A DNA stretch of 64,000 bases. It comes from Herbaspirillum sp. WKF16. GTDB taxonomy: Bacteria; Pseudomonadota; Gammaproteobacteria; Burkholderiales; Burkholderiaceae_D. The translations under genes were made by a program, and so were the position numbers. The stretch spans positions 186,001 through 250,000 of the forward strand of contig NZ_CP118632.1 of NCBI RefSeq assembly GCF_028993615.1. Reading direction: 5' to 3'. Positions 10,137-18,712 of this stretch are shown piece after piece. Position 1 is the stretch's first letter, and every line of letters starts with the position of its first letter. The notes below the pieces were generated by a model that was not told the origin of the DNA, made no database searches, and was given only the letters and a program-made list of their open reading frames with translations.

Positions 10137-11291
10137 ATGGAACTGACAGAAGCAACCCAAGGTTATGCCCAGGAGCCAGGCTTCTTTCGCCGCTTGAGCG
10201 TGGTGGACTGGATTTACGCTGCCGCCCTGGTGGCCGGCTCGCTGTACGCGTTCGCGCGTTTCGGCGGCTTCATGGATTATTACGAGAAGGCGGTGCTGCT
10301 GCTGGCTGCGCCCACCTTCGCCTGGCTGGGCTGGCACTGGAAGCCGGCGCGCCTGCTGATGGCGCTGATCGCGATCTGCTCGCTGGGCGCCATCGCCATG
10401 TACGGCGGCGCGCTGGAGATGGCCGACAAGAAATTCTTCCTCAAGTACATGCTCTCCAGCCAGTCGGCGATCCTGTGGATGAGCGCATTGTTCTTCCTCT
10501 CCACGCTGTTCTACTGGGGCGGCCTGGCCACCCGCGCCGGCACCGGCACCGCGATCGGTTCGCGCCTGTGCTGGGCGGCGGTGCTGCTGGGCTTCACCGG
10601 CATGATGGTGCGCTGGTACGAGTCCTACCTGATCGGCGCCGATGTCGGTCACATCCCCATTTCCAACCTGTACGAAGTCTTCGTGCTGTTCTGCATGATC
10701 ACCGCGCTGTTCTACCTGTACTACGAAGAGCGCTACGCCACGCGCCAGCTGGGCGCCTTCGTGCTGACGGTGATCTCGGCGGCGGTCGGCTTCCTGATGT
10801 GGTACACCGTTTCGCGGGATGCGGCCGAGATCCAGCCGCTGGTGCCCGCGCTGCAGAGCTGGTGGATGAAGATCCACGTGCCGGCCAACTTCATCGGCTA
10901 CGGCACCTTCGCGCTGGCGGCCATGGTCGCGGTCGCCTACCTGCTCAAGGACCGGGGCTACCTGGCCGACCGCCTGCCTTCGCTGGAGGTGCTGGACGAC
11001 CTGATGTACAAGGCCATCGCCGTGGGCTTCGCCTTCTTCACCATCGCCACCATCCTCGGCGCGCTGTGGGCGGCCGAGGCCTGGGGCGGCTACTGGTCGT
11101 GGGATCCCAAGGAAACCTGGGCGCTGATCGTCTGGCTCAACTACGCCGCCTGGCTGCACATGCGCCTGATGAAGGGCCTGCGCGGGCAAGTCGCGGCATG
11201 GTGGGCGCTGGTGGGCCTGCTGGTGACCACCTTCGCCTTCCTGGGCGTGAACATGTTCCTCTCCGGGCTGCATTCCTACGGCGAACTTTGA
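10137..11291 (+). CDS. ccsA: Cytochrome c biogenesis protein CcsA/ResC (CcsB-type haem handling protein)
   Basis: Polytopic membrane partner of ResB in system II cytochrome c maturation. It has 384 residues from the ATG at 10137, preceded by GGAG at 10127-10130. The tryptophan-rich WWD haem-binding motif is clear (WGGYWSWDPKETWAL), flanked by the conserved His of the haem channel (KIHVPANFIGYG upstream and WLHMRL downstream). At least eight hydrophobic segments are seen. An overlapping frame just upstream is not needed. Confidence 0.95.
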   Translation: MELTEATQGYAQEPGFFRRLSVVDWIYAAALVAGSLYAFARFGGFMDYYEKAVLLLAAPTFAWLGWHWKPARLLMALIAICSLGAIAMYGGALEMADKKFFLKYMLSSQSAILWMSALFFLSTLFYWGGLATRAGTGTAIGSRLCWAAVLLGFTGMMVRWYESYLIGADVGHIPISNLYEVFVLFCMITALFYLYYEERYATRQLGAFVLTVISAAVGFLMWYTVSRDAAEIQPLVPALQSWWMKIHVPANFIGYGTFALAAMVAVAYLLKDRGYLADRLPSLEVLDDLMYKAIAVGFAFFTIATILGALWAAEAWGGYWSWDPKETWALIVWLNYAAWLHMRLMKGLRGQVAAWWALVGLLVTTFAFLGVNMFLSGLHSYGEL

Positions 11292-11348
11292 CTCCGTTTG
11301 CGCGCTCCCTGCGGAGTGCGGCAAACATACGCTGATAAAGGAAGCGCA

Positions 11349-11996
11349 ATGAAAGACTCCGGCAACGCCATCGATCTGGTCATCTTCGATTGCGACGGCA
11401 CCCTGGTCGACAGCGAAGTGGTGGCGGCCCAGGCCTGGTCCGAGCACGTCGCCCGCTACGGCGTCGACCTCACCGCCCAGCAGGCGCTGGCGCAGTTTCG
11501 CGGCGTGAGCATGACGCTGTGCCTGGCCCGCATCGAGGAGCTGCACGGCAAGCCCCTGCCCGCGAGCTTCGAGCAGGAGCTGCGCGCGCTCATGGGCGAG
11601 ATGCTGGAGCAGCGCCTGCAGCCCATCGCCGGCGCCCTCGAGATGGTGCAGGCGCTGGCCGTTCCCTATGCGCTGGCCTCCAACGCGCCGCATCACAAGA
11701 TCGAACTCTGCCTGCGCGTGACCGGCCTGTTGCCGTATTTCGCCGGTCGCATCTACAGCGCCTACGACGTGCAGCGCTGGAAGCCGGATCCGGCGTTGTT
11801 CCTGTTCGCCGCGCAAAGCCTGGGCGTGGATCCGGCGCGTTGCGCGGTGGTCGAGGACAGCCTGCCCGGCGTGCAGGCGGGCCTGGCCGCCGGCATGAAG
11901 GTGATCGCACTGCAGGAACATGGCGTGCATGCCGGCATGCCCGAAGGCGTATCCGTCATCACCCGCCTGGCCGAGCTGCATCCCCATCTGGCGTGA
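11349..11996 (+). CDS. HAD-superfamily sugar-phosphate phosphatase, YieH-like
   Basis: Haloacid-dehalogenase hydrolase, subclass I with a helical cap, 215 residues. Motif I is FDCDGTLVDSE, with the nucleophile Asp and acid/base Asp. Motif II is ALASNAPHHK, motif III the lysine in RWKPDPALF, and motif IV VEDSLPGVQAG. This pattern matches the 6-phosphogluconate phosphatase / phosphoglucomutase-like group. The start ATG at 11349 follows an AAGGAAG site. The substrate is not certain; a general HAD phosphatase is. Confidence 0.85.
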   Translation: MKDSGNAIDLVIFDCDGTLVDSEVVAAQAWSEHVARYGVDLTAQQALAQFRGVSMTLCLARIEELHGKPLPASFEQELRALMGEMLEQRLQPIAGALEMVQALAVPYALASNAPHHKIELCLRVTGLLPYFAGRIYSAYDVQRWKPDPALFLFAAQSLGVDPARCAVVEDSLPGVQAGLAAGMKVIALQEHGVHAGMPEGVSVITRLAELHPHLA

Positions 11997-12080
11997 GCGG
12001 CATCGGAGCGCGCCGAATTTAGGTAAGATCGACAGCAGGCGAGCAACGCCACCGCACCTATCCACGCCAAGCAAGCGAGC

Positions 12081-12671
12081 ATGAACCGCCACATCGACCG
12101 CGACCGGCAAATCATTTACTGCGACCGCAACTATGAAGTGCGTCCGCTGGGTTTGCGCGAAGCGCCGGCGCTGTACGACGCCGTGCGCCAGTCGGTGCCG
12201 GCCATCAGCGAATGGGAGGCGTGGTGCACGCGCGACTATGCGCTGGCCGACGCCAAGCTGTTCCTGCAGCGCAGTATCGAGCAGTGGAACGTTCGCGCGG
12301 CCTACGACTTCAACGTCATCGAACGCTCATCGGGCCTGGTGGTCGGCTCGGTGGCGATTAACCAGGTCAGCCAGCTGAACCAGCTGGCCAACCTCGGCTA
12401 CTGGGTGCGCGAGGGGCACACCGGGCGCGGCATCGCGGTGCTGGCCGCGCGCGCGGCGGCGGCCTTCGCCTTCGCCAAGACCGGCCTGACCCGGCTGGAG
12501 ATCGTGGCCCAGGCCGGCAACCTGCGCAGCCAGCGGGTGGCGGAAAAGGCCGGGGCCACGCTGGAATGCCTGGCGCGCAACCGGCTGGTTTTCCATGGCG
12601 AGCCGCGCGACGCCAAGGTGTTCTCGCTGGTGCCCTCCGACCTGGGAATATCGGTGCCGGCGGCGGCCTGA
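12081..12671 (+). CDS. GNAT acetyltransferase, RimJ/RimL type
   Basis: Acetyl-CoA-dependent N-acetyltransferase of the Acetyltransf_3 group, 196 residues. Its features are VRPLGLREAPALYDAV at the N-terminus, the central strands GLVVGSVAINQV and ANLGYWVREGHTGRGIA (acetyl-CoA loop), and the C-terminal NLRSQRVAEKAGATLE, the usual RimJ/RimL ending. Targets in this family are N-terminal residues of ribosomal proteins or small molecules; which applies here is unknown. It is a stand-alone gene. Confidence 0.85.
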   Translation: MNRHIDRDRQIIYCDRNYEVRPLGLREAPALYDAVRQSVPAISEWEAWCTRDYALADAKLFLQRSIEQWNVRAAYDFNVIERSSGLVVGSVAINQVSQLNQLANLGYWVREGHTGRGIAVLAARAAAAFAFAKTGLTRLEIVAQAGNLRSQRVAEKAGATLECLARNRLVFHGEPRDAKVFSLVPSDLGISVPAAA

Positions 12672-13094
12672 CATTTCGTTAAAAATCTTTCAAAGAAGAA
12701 AACTTTCGCATCCTGCGTCGTTTTTTTGCGCCGTTCCGGCGGCGACGATACGTTTGGCAACAATTGTTTCGTTTTTATTTTGTTCCGAAAAAGTGCACAA
12801 ACCGTCGTTTGCTGACAGCCTTGTCAGCCAGTATGGGCGCGGGTTTGCGTCATTTTTGCGCAGCAGCGTAGAAATGTTGCCCTAAAATAAATCGAAATTG
12901 GCTGACAAAATACTGACTTTTCGCGTATTCCAAATCGCCGCTGGAGCGTTACATAGTTAAAGCGCCCGTTAAGGTCGCCTGTGTATCTGGAGCAGTTGCC
13001 CGGGATCAAGCGTGTTGTGCCCGGACGCTGCCGGTTCTCCGAAAAACTCAGGAACGGAGAATTTTGAGCGTCAAGCGACGTAAGAGGAAATGCG
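12672..13094. other. Long intergenic region before a small unknown gene
   Basis: A 423-base region of lower GC than its flanks. It contains an inverted repeat GCTGAC-AGCCTT-GTCAGC (12811-12828), a related GGCTGACA near 12900, and a hairpin just before the small gene (13035-13065). CTGACA (about 12901) with TATTCC 18 bases later is a weak promoter candidate. No coding frame is supported. Confidence 0.45.
13035..13065 (+). promoter_or_regulatory. Leader hairpin with T-run (possible attenuator)
   Basis: TTCTCCG (13035-13041) pairs with CGGAGAA (13055-13061), followed by TTTT, 30 bases before the small gene start. The stem is short and the T-run is only four to five bases, so termination here would be partial at most. 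Confidence 0.4.
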
Positions 13095-13346
13095 ATGCAA
13101 GCTATTCAACGCAACAAGACCGCCAATAATAATCACGCCGGCCGCGCCGCCCAACAATACGTCATGGGCGGCGAAGCACGCGCTTCGCGCCTGGCCAAGC
13201 GCCTCAAGGGCGCCGAAACCGCGCCCCAGGACGACTGCGCTCCACGTTACGACAAGATCTCCAAGCAGATGGACGACATCGTGGAAGGCGGTTCGCCGCA
13301 GCGCTTCAAACGTCCCAAGATGGAAAGCGACATCATTGCTCGCTGA
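13095..13346 (+). CDS. Small basic protein of unknown function (83 aa)
   Basis: Encodes 83 residues from the ATG at 13095, preceded by AGAGGA with good spacing, and is followed by a strong terminator. It is rich in Arg, Lys, Gln and Asn. No membrane segment, signal peptide or known motif is visible, so it is probably a cytosolic, possibly nucleic-acid-associated small protein. Its own terminator, ribosome site and long leader support a real, independently expressed gene. I do not recognise the family. Confidence 0.7.
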   Translation: MQAIQRNKTANNNHAGRAAQQYVMGGEARASRLAKRLKGAETAPQDDCAPRYDKISKQMDDIVEGGSPQRFKRPKMESDIIAR

Positions 13347-13353
13347 AACAACA

Positions 13354-13393
13354 ATGCCGCCGCATCCCGCGAGGGAGGCGGCGGCATTCTTTT
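13354..13393 (+). terminator. Intrinsic terminator after the small protein gene
   Basis: ATGCCGCCGC (13354-13363) pairs perfectly with GCGGCGGCAT (13378-13387), followed by TCTTTT. It sits between convergent genes. Confidence 0.9.
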
Positions 13394-13434
13394 GAACGGC
13401 GCAGGCCGCATGCGCGGCGCAGCGCCCGGATCGT

Positions 13435-14439
13435 TCAGATCGTCTCTTCGCGGGCATCCCGCGACAGCAGGCGCGACACCATCTCCTTTACCGATACCCC
13501 ATCGAACAAGGCCGCGGCCACCGCATCGGTGATCGGCATGTCGATCGCCTGTTCCCGTGCCAGTTCGCGCACCGCCTTGGCGCAGCGCACTCCTTCGGCC
13601 ACATGGCCCAGTTCGGCCACGATATCCTCAAGCTTCTTGTCTTGCGCCAGGCCCAGGCCCACGCGCCGGTTGCGCGACAGGTCGCCGGTGCAGGTCAGGA
13701 TGAGGTCGCCCACGCCCGACAGTCCCATGAAGGTCTCAGGCCGGCCGCCCAGCGCCACGCCCAGCCGGGTGATCTCGGCCAGGCCGCGGGTGATCAGCGC
13801 GGCGCGCGCATTGAGGCCCAATTGCAGGCCGTCGGCCACGCCGGTGGCAATGGCCAGGATGTTCTTGACCGCGCCGCCGATTTCCACGCCGATCAGGTCG
13901 TCGCTGGAATAGATGCGGATGTTGTTGCCGTGGACCGCCTGCACCACGCGCGCGCACAGCGTGGCGTCGGCGCCGGCGATGGTCAGCGCGCAGGGCAGGC
14001 CGCGCGCGACTTCCTGGGCGAACGAGGGGCCCGACAGCGCGCCGGCGGGGACGTCGGCCCCCAGCACCTCTTGCACCACCTGGTGCGGCAGCAGTCGAGA
14101 GCCTTCTTCCAGGCCCTTGCACAGCCACACCAGATTGGGAATGGGATACGCGCGCAGCTGGCCGGCCAGTTCGCGCAGGCCCGCCACCGAGGAGGCGGCA
14201 ATCAGCAGCGAATCGTCGGGCGCGTCGCAGACGTGGCGCACTGCCGCCCCGAAATCGGCGGTGACCGCCAGTTCGTCCGGCAGCGGGAAGCCCGGCAGGT
14301 AAAGCGCGTTCTCGCGCAGCCGGGCAGCCTGTTCCATGGCCTGGGCATTGCGCCCCCACAGAACGACCTCGTGCTTGCGCGCCAGCGGGATGGCCAGGGC
14401 GGTGCCCCATGCTCCGGCGCCCAGGATGGTGATTTTCAT
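13435..14439 (-). CDS. gpsA: NAD(P)-dependent glycerol-3-phosphate dehydrogenase
   Basis: Reduces dihydroxyacetone phosphate to sn-glycerol 3-phosphate for phospholipid synthesis; cytosolic. It has 334 residues, normal length. The nucleotide-binding motif is [10 protein letters not shown] at the N-terminus. Substrate and catalytic residues are in [25 protein letters not shown] (catalytic Lys) and [12 protein letters not shown]. It ends the minus-strand run rhodanese-grxC-secB-SH3-gpsA, a conserved proteobacterial order in which secB and gpsA are neighbours. Confidence 0.97.
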   Translation of the reverse strand: MKITILGAGAWGTALAIPLARKHEVVLWGRNAQAMEQAARLRENALYLPGFPLPDELAVTADFGAAVRHVCDAPDDSLLIAASSVAGLRELAGQLRAYPIPNLVWLCKGLEEGSRLLPHQVVQEVLGADVPAGALSGPSFAQEVARGLPCALTIAGADATLCARVVQAVHGNNIRIYSSDDLIGVEIGGAVKNILAIATGVADGLQLGLNARAALITRGLAEITRLGVALGGRPETFMGLSGVGDLILTCTGDLSRNRRVGLGLAQDKKLEDIVAELGHVAEGVRCAKAVRELAREQAIDMPITDAVAAALFDGVSVKEMVSRLLSRDAREETI

Positions 14440-14484
14440 TGGATGGCGTCGATCGCGGTAGTGATGCTTGCAGGAAGGGGCGGC

Positions 14485-14934
14485 TCAGTCGCCCCAGACG
14501 TCGCCGACCTTGGCGTAGCCGGTCTGGCCGTCACGGTGGCGAACCTTGACCCAGCCGTTGTTGGGGCTCTCCAGCATTTCCAGCAGCACGTTCTTGTCGG
14601 CGGTAAACACCACCGGGCCGCTCTCGTCGGCGGCGTTGAAAATGCGGGCGTTGGCGGCCGACACCACCAGCATGCGCTTGGGCGTGAGCGCCTTGGACTG
14701 CATCCAGGACAGCGTGCCGGCGGCGTCGCGCACCTTGCTCCATTCGCCGTAGGTCAGCACCACTTCCACCGGCATGCCGCGCGGGGCGACGTAGACGCGG
14801 CGGCCCTTCTCGGACGGGGCGTCGTACATGATGACCGGCGCGGCGCCGACTGATTTGAAATCGAGCGCGAGAGCGTCCTTGGCCATGACGGCGCCGAACA
14901 GGGTTGCGGAAAGGATCAGGGGCAGGCGTTTCAT
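14485..14934 (-). CDS. Periplasmic SH3-domain protein
   Basis: A 149-residue protein with a signal peptide (MKRLPLILSATLFGAVMAKDALA) followed by two bacterial SH3-like repeats at about residues 30-85 and 92-149, each with the typical ending (GEWSKVRDAAGTLSWM; NNGWVKVRHRDGQTGYAK). Such domains usually bind peptidoglycan or peptides in the cell envelope. It lies between secB and gpsA, which are usually adjacent in proteobacteria. The function is unknown beyond the fold. Confidence 0.85.
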   Translation of the reverse strand: MKRLPLILSATLFGAVMAKDALALDFKSVGAAPVIMYDAPSEKGRRVYVAPRGMPVEVVLTYGEWSKVRDAAGTLSWMQSKALTPKRMLVVSAANARIFNAADESGPVVFTADKNVLLEMLESPNNGWVKVRHRDGQTGYAKVGDVWGD

Positions 14935-15056
14935 CGTTGAAGTCTCCGCGGGAGGGGAAGCGCCGCGGCCCGCAGAGGGGGGCGCGGCGGCAGGTCGGTG
15001 CGCCGGGCGCGGGCTCCGGATGTGGCCCGGCTGCCCGGCCGGCGGGCAAGCTGCGA

Positions 15057-15551
15057 TCAGTTGACCGCGGTCGAGCCGTTGTTGACCAGGGTCGCGCCTT
15101 GCTGCTCGGCCAGCGCCTGCAGGCGCTGCTGGTAGAACACTTCGAAGTTGATCTCGGCCAGGTGCACCGGCGGGAAACCGGCGCGGGTGATGGCGTCGGC
15201 GATGTTGGCGCGCAGGTACGGGTAGATGATGTTGGGGCAGCCGATGCCCAACAGCGGATCCAGCTGTTCGGCCGGCACGTTGCGGATCTCGAAGATGCCG
15301 GCTTGCTTGCCCTCGACCAGGAAGGCGGTCTTGTCCTTGACCTTGGCGGTCACGGTGATGGTCACGGTCGACTCGAACACGCCATCGGCCAGCGCCTCGG
15401 CGCCGACGTCCACGGACACCTCGATCGACGGCGCTTCCTGCTCCAGGAAGATGCCCGGCGAGTTCGGCTGTTCCAGCGACAGGTCCTTCAGGTAGACGCG
15501 CTGGATCTGGAAAACGGGTTGCTGCTCAGCTTGTTGGTTCTGTTCCGACAT
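15057..15551 (-). CDS. secB: Protein-export chaperone SecB
   Basis: Tetrameric cytosolic chaperone that keeps preproteins unfolded and hands them to SecA. It has 164 residues. Characteristic segments are [19 protein letters not shown] near the N-terminus, the acidic strand [13 protein letters not shown], and the C-terminal helix after [33 protein letters not shown] (cited piecewise). grxC lies just upstream and the SH3 gene just downstream on the same strand. Confidence 0.97.
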   Translation of the reverse strand: MSEQNQQAEQQPVFQIQRVYLKDLSLEQPNSPGIFLEQEAPSIEVSVDVGAEALADGVFESTVTITVTAKVKDKTAFLVEGKQAGIFEIRNVPAEQLDPLLGIGCPNIIYPYLRANIADAITRAGFPPVHLAEINFEVFYQQRLQALAEQQGATLVNNGSTAVN

Positions 15552-15598
15552 GGATTTCTTTCAGGTTCGGTGAATCGTTTAAAGGTGTGTGCCGCGCT

Positions 15599-15859
15599 TT
15601 ACGCTTGCAGCAGCGGGTCCAGCTTGCCGGCGCGGTCCAGTGCGCTCAGATCGTCGAAACCGCCGACATGGGTGTCGCCGATGTAGATCTGGGGCACGGT
15701 GCGGCGGCCGGTCTGTTGCATCATCAGCTCGCGCTGCTGAGGTTCGAGGTCGACGCGGATCTTTTCGATCTGCGTCACGCCCTTGTTGGCGAGCAGGCGC
15801 TCGGCCATCATGCAATAGGGGCACACGGCGGTGCAGTACATTTTGACCGCGGCGCTCAT
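15599..15859 (-). CDS. grxC: Glutaredoxin 3
   Basis: Thiol-disulfide reductase using glutathione, 86 residues. Active site C13-P-Y-C16, cis-proline region TVPQIYIG and glutathione-binding GGFDDLSALD. The start ATG at 15859 shares one base with the stop of the upstream rhodanese gene (TAATG), so the two are translationally coupled. Confidence 0.96.
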   Translation of the reverse strand: MSAAVKMYCTAVCPYCMMAERLLANKGVTQIEKIRVDLEPQQRELMMQQTGRRTVPQIYIGDTHVGGFDDLSALDRAGKLDPLLQA

Positions 15860-16272
15860 TATTTCGCGTCCTTGGTGGTCAGCGGCAGACCCTGGCCGCT
15901 CCAGGCGGCGATGCCGCCGCTCAAGCCGTAGACCTCGGTGAAGCCGGCCCTCTTCAGGGTGGCTTCGGCGCGATTGGCCTGGGTGCCGTTCTGGCACACC
16001 ACGATCACCGGGCGGCCCTTCAACTTGTCGAGCTCGGAAATGCGCTGCGGCAACTCCTTCAACGGGATGTTGCGGGCGTCGCGCAGATGCCCGGCGGCGA
16101 ATTGCTCGGTGTCGCGCACGTCCAGCACCAGGGTCTTGCCCTGGTTGAGCATTTGCGTGGCCTGCAGCAGGGTCAGCTTGCTGCCGCGCTGCTGGATGTA
16201 AGGAACCAGCAGGGCGCCGCCCGAGACCAAGGCCAAAGCGATCAGGAAAATATTATCGATGATGAATTTCAC
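15859..16272 (-). CDS. Membrane-anchored rhodanese-like protein (YibN type)
   Basis: Single rhodanese domain after an N-terminal membrane anchor (residues about 5-25), 137 residues. The catalytic cysteine is C93 in [12 protein letters not shown]; the family landmarks [16 protein letters not shown] and [13 protein letters not shown] are present. It is the first gene of the rhodanese-grxC-secB cluster, the same order as yibN-grxC-secB of enterobacteria. The role is probably sulfur transfer or thiol redox at the inner membrane; no substrate can be read. Confidence 0.92.
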   Translation of the reverse strand: MKFIIDNIFLIALALVSGGALLVPYIQQRGSKLTLLQATQMLNQGKTLVLDVRDTEQFAAGHLRDARNIPLKELPQRISELDKLKGRPVIVVCQNGTQANRAEATLKRAGFTEVYGLSGGIAAWSGQGLPLTTKDAK

Positions 16273-16439
16273 GGCTATCCAATGAGTTTACTGAATCCCG
16301 GCATTATAAAATAGAAGCATTCGCGGTTTGCATGCCGTTCGTATTATCGCAGCCGCGCGCCTGCAAAGGCCCGGAAGCCGCAGCGGCCACGCGCTTGCGC
16401 CATCCCGTACAGTTTATCCATCATCAGAAAAGTCCCACT

Positions 16440-17186
16440 ATGTACAAGATCGTATTCATGCGCCACGGCGAATCGACCTGGAACCTGGCCAACCGCTTCA
16501 CCGGCTGGGTCGACGTCGACCTGACCGAAAAGGGCGTGGCCGAGGCGCGCCAAGCCGGCAAGCTGCTCAAGGAAGCCGGTTTCTCCTTCGACCTGGCCTA
16601 CACCTCGGTGCTCAAGCGCGCCATCCGCACCCTGTGGACCACGCTCGACGAGATGGACCAGATGTACGTCCCGGTGAAGAACGACTGGCGCCTGAACGAG
16701 CGCCACTACGGCGCGCTGCAAGGCCTGAACAAGGCCGAGACCGCCGCCCAGTACGGCGACGAGCAGGTGCTGGTCTGGCGCCGCAGCTACGACACCCCGC
16801 CCAATCCGCTGACGCCCGGCGACGAGCGCGACGCCTTCGGCGACGCCCGTTACGCCGGCCTGTCGCGCCAGCAGGTGCCGCTGACCGAATGCCTGAAGGA
16901 CACCGTGGCCCGCGTGCTGCCGGCCTGGAACGACTCCATCGCCCCGGCCATCCGCGCCGGCCGCCAGATCATCGTGTCCGCCCACGGCAACAGCCTGCGC
17001 GCCCTGATCAAGTACCTGGACGGCATCAGCGACAACGACATCGTCGGCCTGAACATCCCCAACGGCCAGCCGCTGGTGTATGAGCTGGACGCCGACCTCA
17101 AGCCGATCAAGAGCTACTACCTGGGCGACCAGTCCGCCATCGAAGCGGCGCTCAAGGCGGTGGCCAATCAAGGGAAGTCGAAATAA
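16440..17186 (+). CDS. gpmA: 2,3-bisphosphoglycerate-dependent phosphoglycerate mutase
   Basis: Interconverts 3- and 2-phosphoglycerate in glycolysis and gluconeogenesis, 248 residues. Phosphohistidine motif [11 protein letters not shown] (His9), then [17 protein letters not shown] and [16 protein letters not shown] with the second catalytic His. The ATG at 16440 begins [10 protein letters not shown] as in the family; longer upstream starts are not needed. It is divergent from the rhodanese gene. Confidence 0.97.
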   Translation: MYKIVFMRHGESTWNLANRFTGWVDVDLTEKGVAEARQAGKLLKEAGFSFDLAYTSVLKRAIRTLWTTLDEMDQMYVPVKNDWRLNERHYGALQGLNKAETAAQYGDEQVLVWRRSYDTPPNPLTPGDERDAFGDARYAGLSRQQVPLTECLKDTVARVLPAWNDSIAPAIRAGRQIIVSAHGNSLRALIKYLDGISDNDIVGLNIPNGQPLVYELDADLKPIKSYYLGDQSAIEAALKAVANQGKSK

Positions 17187-17305
17187 AACTGCGTTTCTTC
17201 CGCGCGGCGCCGCTCGCGCAGGCTTCGTCTCCAGGCGAATGCGAATCGCTGACGCGCTCCGGATCTTCCGGCGCGCGCGGCGGGCGCGTTCGCCTGTCCG
17301 CGTCG

Positions 17306-18709
17306 GTGCGCCGGATGGGCGCCGCCGCGTTGCTGCTGGCGGCCGCCGCCGGCGCATGGCCGCCCTCCGCGCAGGCCCAGGCCATCACCGAGCGCGCCAG
17401 GCAGAAGCAGGCCGCCGAGAAGGAGCGGGCCGACCTGCAGCAGCGCCTCTCCAGCCTCAAGCGCGACATCGACCAGACCGAGACCGCCAAGGACAACGCC
17501 GCCGACGCGCTGGCCGTCTCCGAGCAGGCCATCTCCAAGGCCAACCGCTCGCTGCGCGACCTGACCCAGGAGCAGCTGGAAACCGAGCAGCGCCTGGCGC
17601 AGCTGGTCAGGCAGCTCAATGAGTTGACGGCGCTGGTCAATGCCCAGCAGGCGCAGCTCTCCAAGCTGATGCGCGAGCAGTACGTGGCCGGCAACGAGGA
17701 CCGCATCAAGCTGCTGCTCTCGGGCGACAACCCCAATCGCATCAACCGCGAGCTGCAGTACATGGGCTACGTCTCGCAGGCCCAGGCCAGGCTGATCGAG
17801 ACCCTGCGCGCCAACCAGCAGGCGATCCGCGCCAACAAGGCCGATACCCAGAACGCCAAGTACGAGCTGGAAGAGATCGCCCAGGAAGAAATCGAGCAGA
17901 AGAAGGTGCTGGAGAAGGAAAAGGCGCGCCGCTCCACGCTGCTGTCGCAGTTGTCCACCAAGCTGACCGCGCAGCGCCGCGAGGTCGGCCGCATCGAGCA
18001 GGACCAGCAGCGCCTGTCGGCCCTGGTGGACAAGCTGGCGCAGATCATCGAACAGCAGAAAAAGGCCGAAGCCGAGGCGCGCGAGAAGCGGCGCCAGGAA
18101 CAATTGGCCAAAGCCCGTGCCGAACGCGAGAAGCGTTTGGCCGAACAGCGCGCACGCGCGGCGGCGCGCGCCGCCGAAGCGGCCAAGGCCGGCAAGCCCG
18201 TGCCCAAGCAGCCCGATCCGGCCGACGCCATCGACGACGACGAACCGCCGCAGGCCGCCTCGCTGGGCCGCAACGACGTCTTGCCCGAGCCGCAGGCCGA
18301 CAACTTCGGCAAGCCCTTCGCCAGCCTGCGCGGCCAGCTGCGCCTGCCGGTCAAGGGCGACCTGACCTCCAGGTTCGGCAGCCGCCACGGCGACGGGCCG
18401 ACCTCGCGCGGCTTCTTCATCCGCGCCGCGGAAGGCGCGGAAGTGCGCGCCGTGGCGGCCGGACGGGTGGTGTTCGCCGATTGGCTGCGCGGATTCGGCA
18501 ACCTGATCATCGTCGATCACGGCAGCCAGTACATGACGATCTACGGCAACAACCAGTCGGTGCTCAAACGCGCCGGCGATGTGGTCAAGGCAGGGGAGGC
18601 CATCGCCACCGCTGGCAACAGCGGCGGCAACGAGCAATCGGGTTTATACTTTGAAATGCGGCATCAGGGCCGCGCATTCGACCCACAAGGGTGGGTAACT
18701 ACTAGGTGA
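17306..18709 (+). CDS. envC: Murein hydrolase activator EnvC-like protein (degenerate M23/LytM domain)
   Basis: Periplasmic protein of 467 residues from the GTG at 17306 (an ATG at 17315 is an alternative), with a signal peptide ending near AQA-QAITE. Residues about 28-270 are a long coiled coil; a LytM/M23 domain fills the last 130. Its metal ligands look lost: the first motif reads SRGFFIRA instead of an HxxxD pattern, and the last reads LYFEMRHQG instead of HxHFE. Such non-catalytic LytM proteins activate amidases at the division septum. It sits between gpmA and ctpA, a standard Burkholderiales order. Confidence 0.88.
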   Translation: MRRMGAAALLLAAAAGAWPPSAQAQAITERARQKQAAEKERADLQQRLSSLKRDIDQTETAKDNAADALAVSEQAISKANRSLRDLTQEQLETEQRLAQLVRQLNELTALVNAQQAQLSKLMREQYVAGNEDRIKLLLSGDNPNRINRELQYMGYVSQAQARLIETLRANQQAIRANKADTQNAKYELEEIAQEEIEQKKVLEKEKARRSTLLSQLSTKLTAQRREVGRIEQDQQRLSALVDKLAQIIEQQKKAEAEAREKRRQEQLAKARAEREKRLAEQRARAAARAAEAAKAGKPVPKQPDPADAIDDDEPPQAASLGRNDVLPEPQADNFGKPFASLRGQLRLPVKGDLTSRFGSRHGDGPTSRGFFIRAAEGAEVRAVAAGRVVFADWLRGFGNLIIVDHGSQYMTIYGNNQSVLKRAGDVVKAGEAIATAGNSGGNEQSGLYFEMRHQGRAFDPQGWVTTR

Positions 18710-18712
18710 CAC

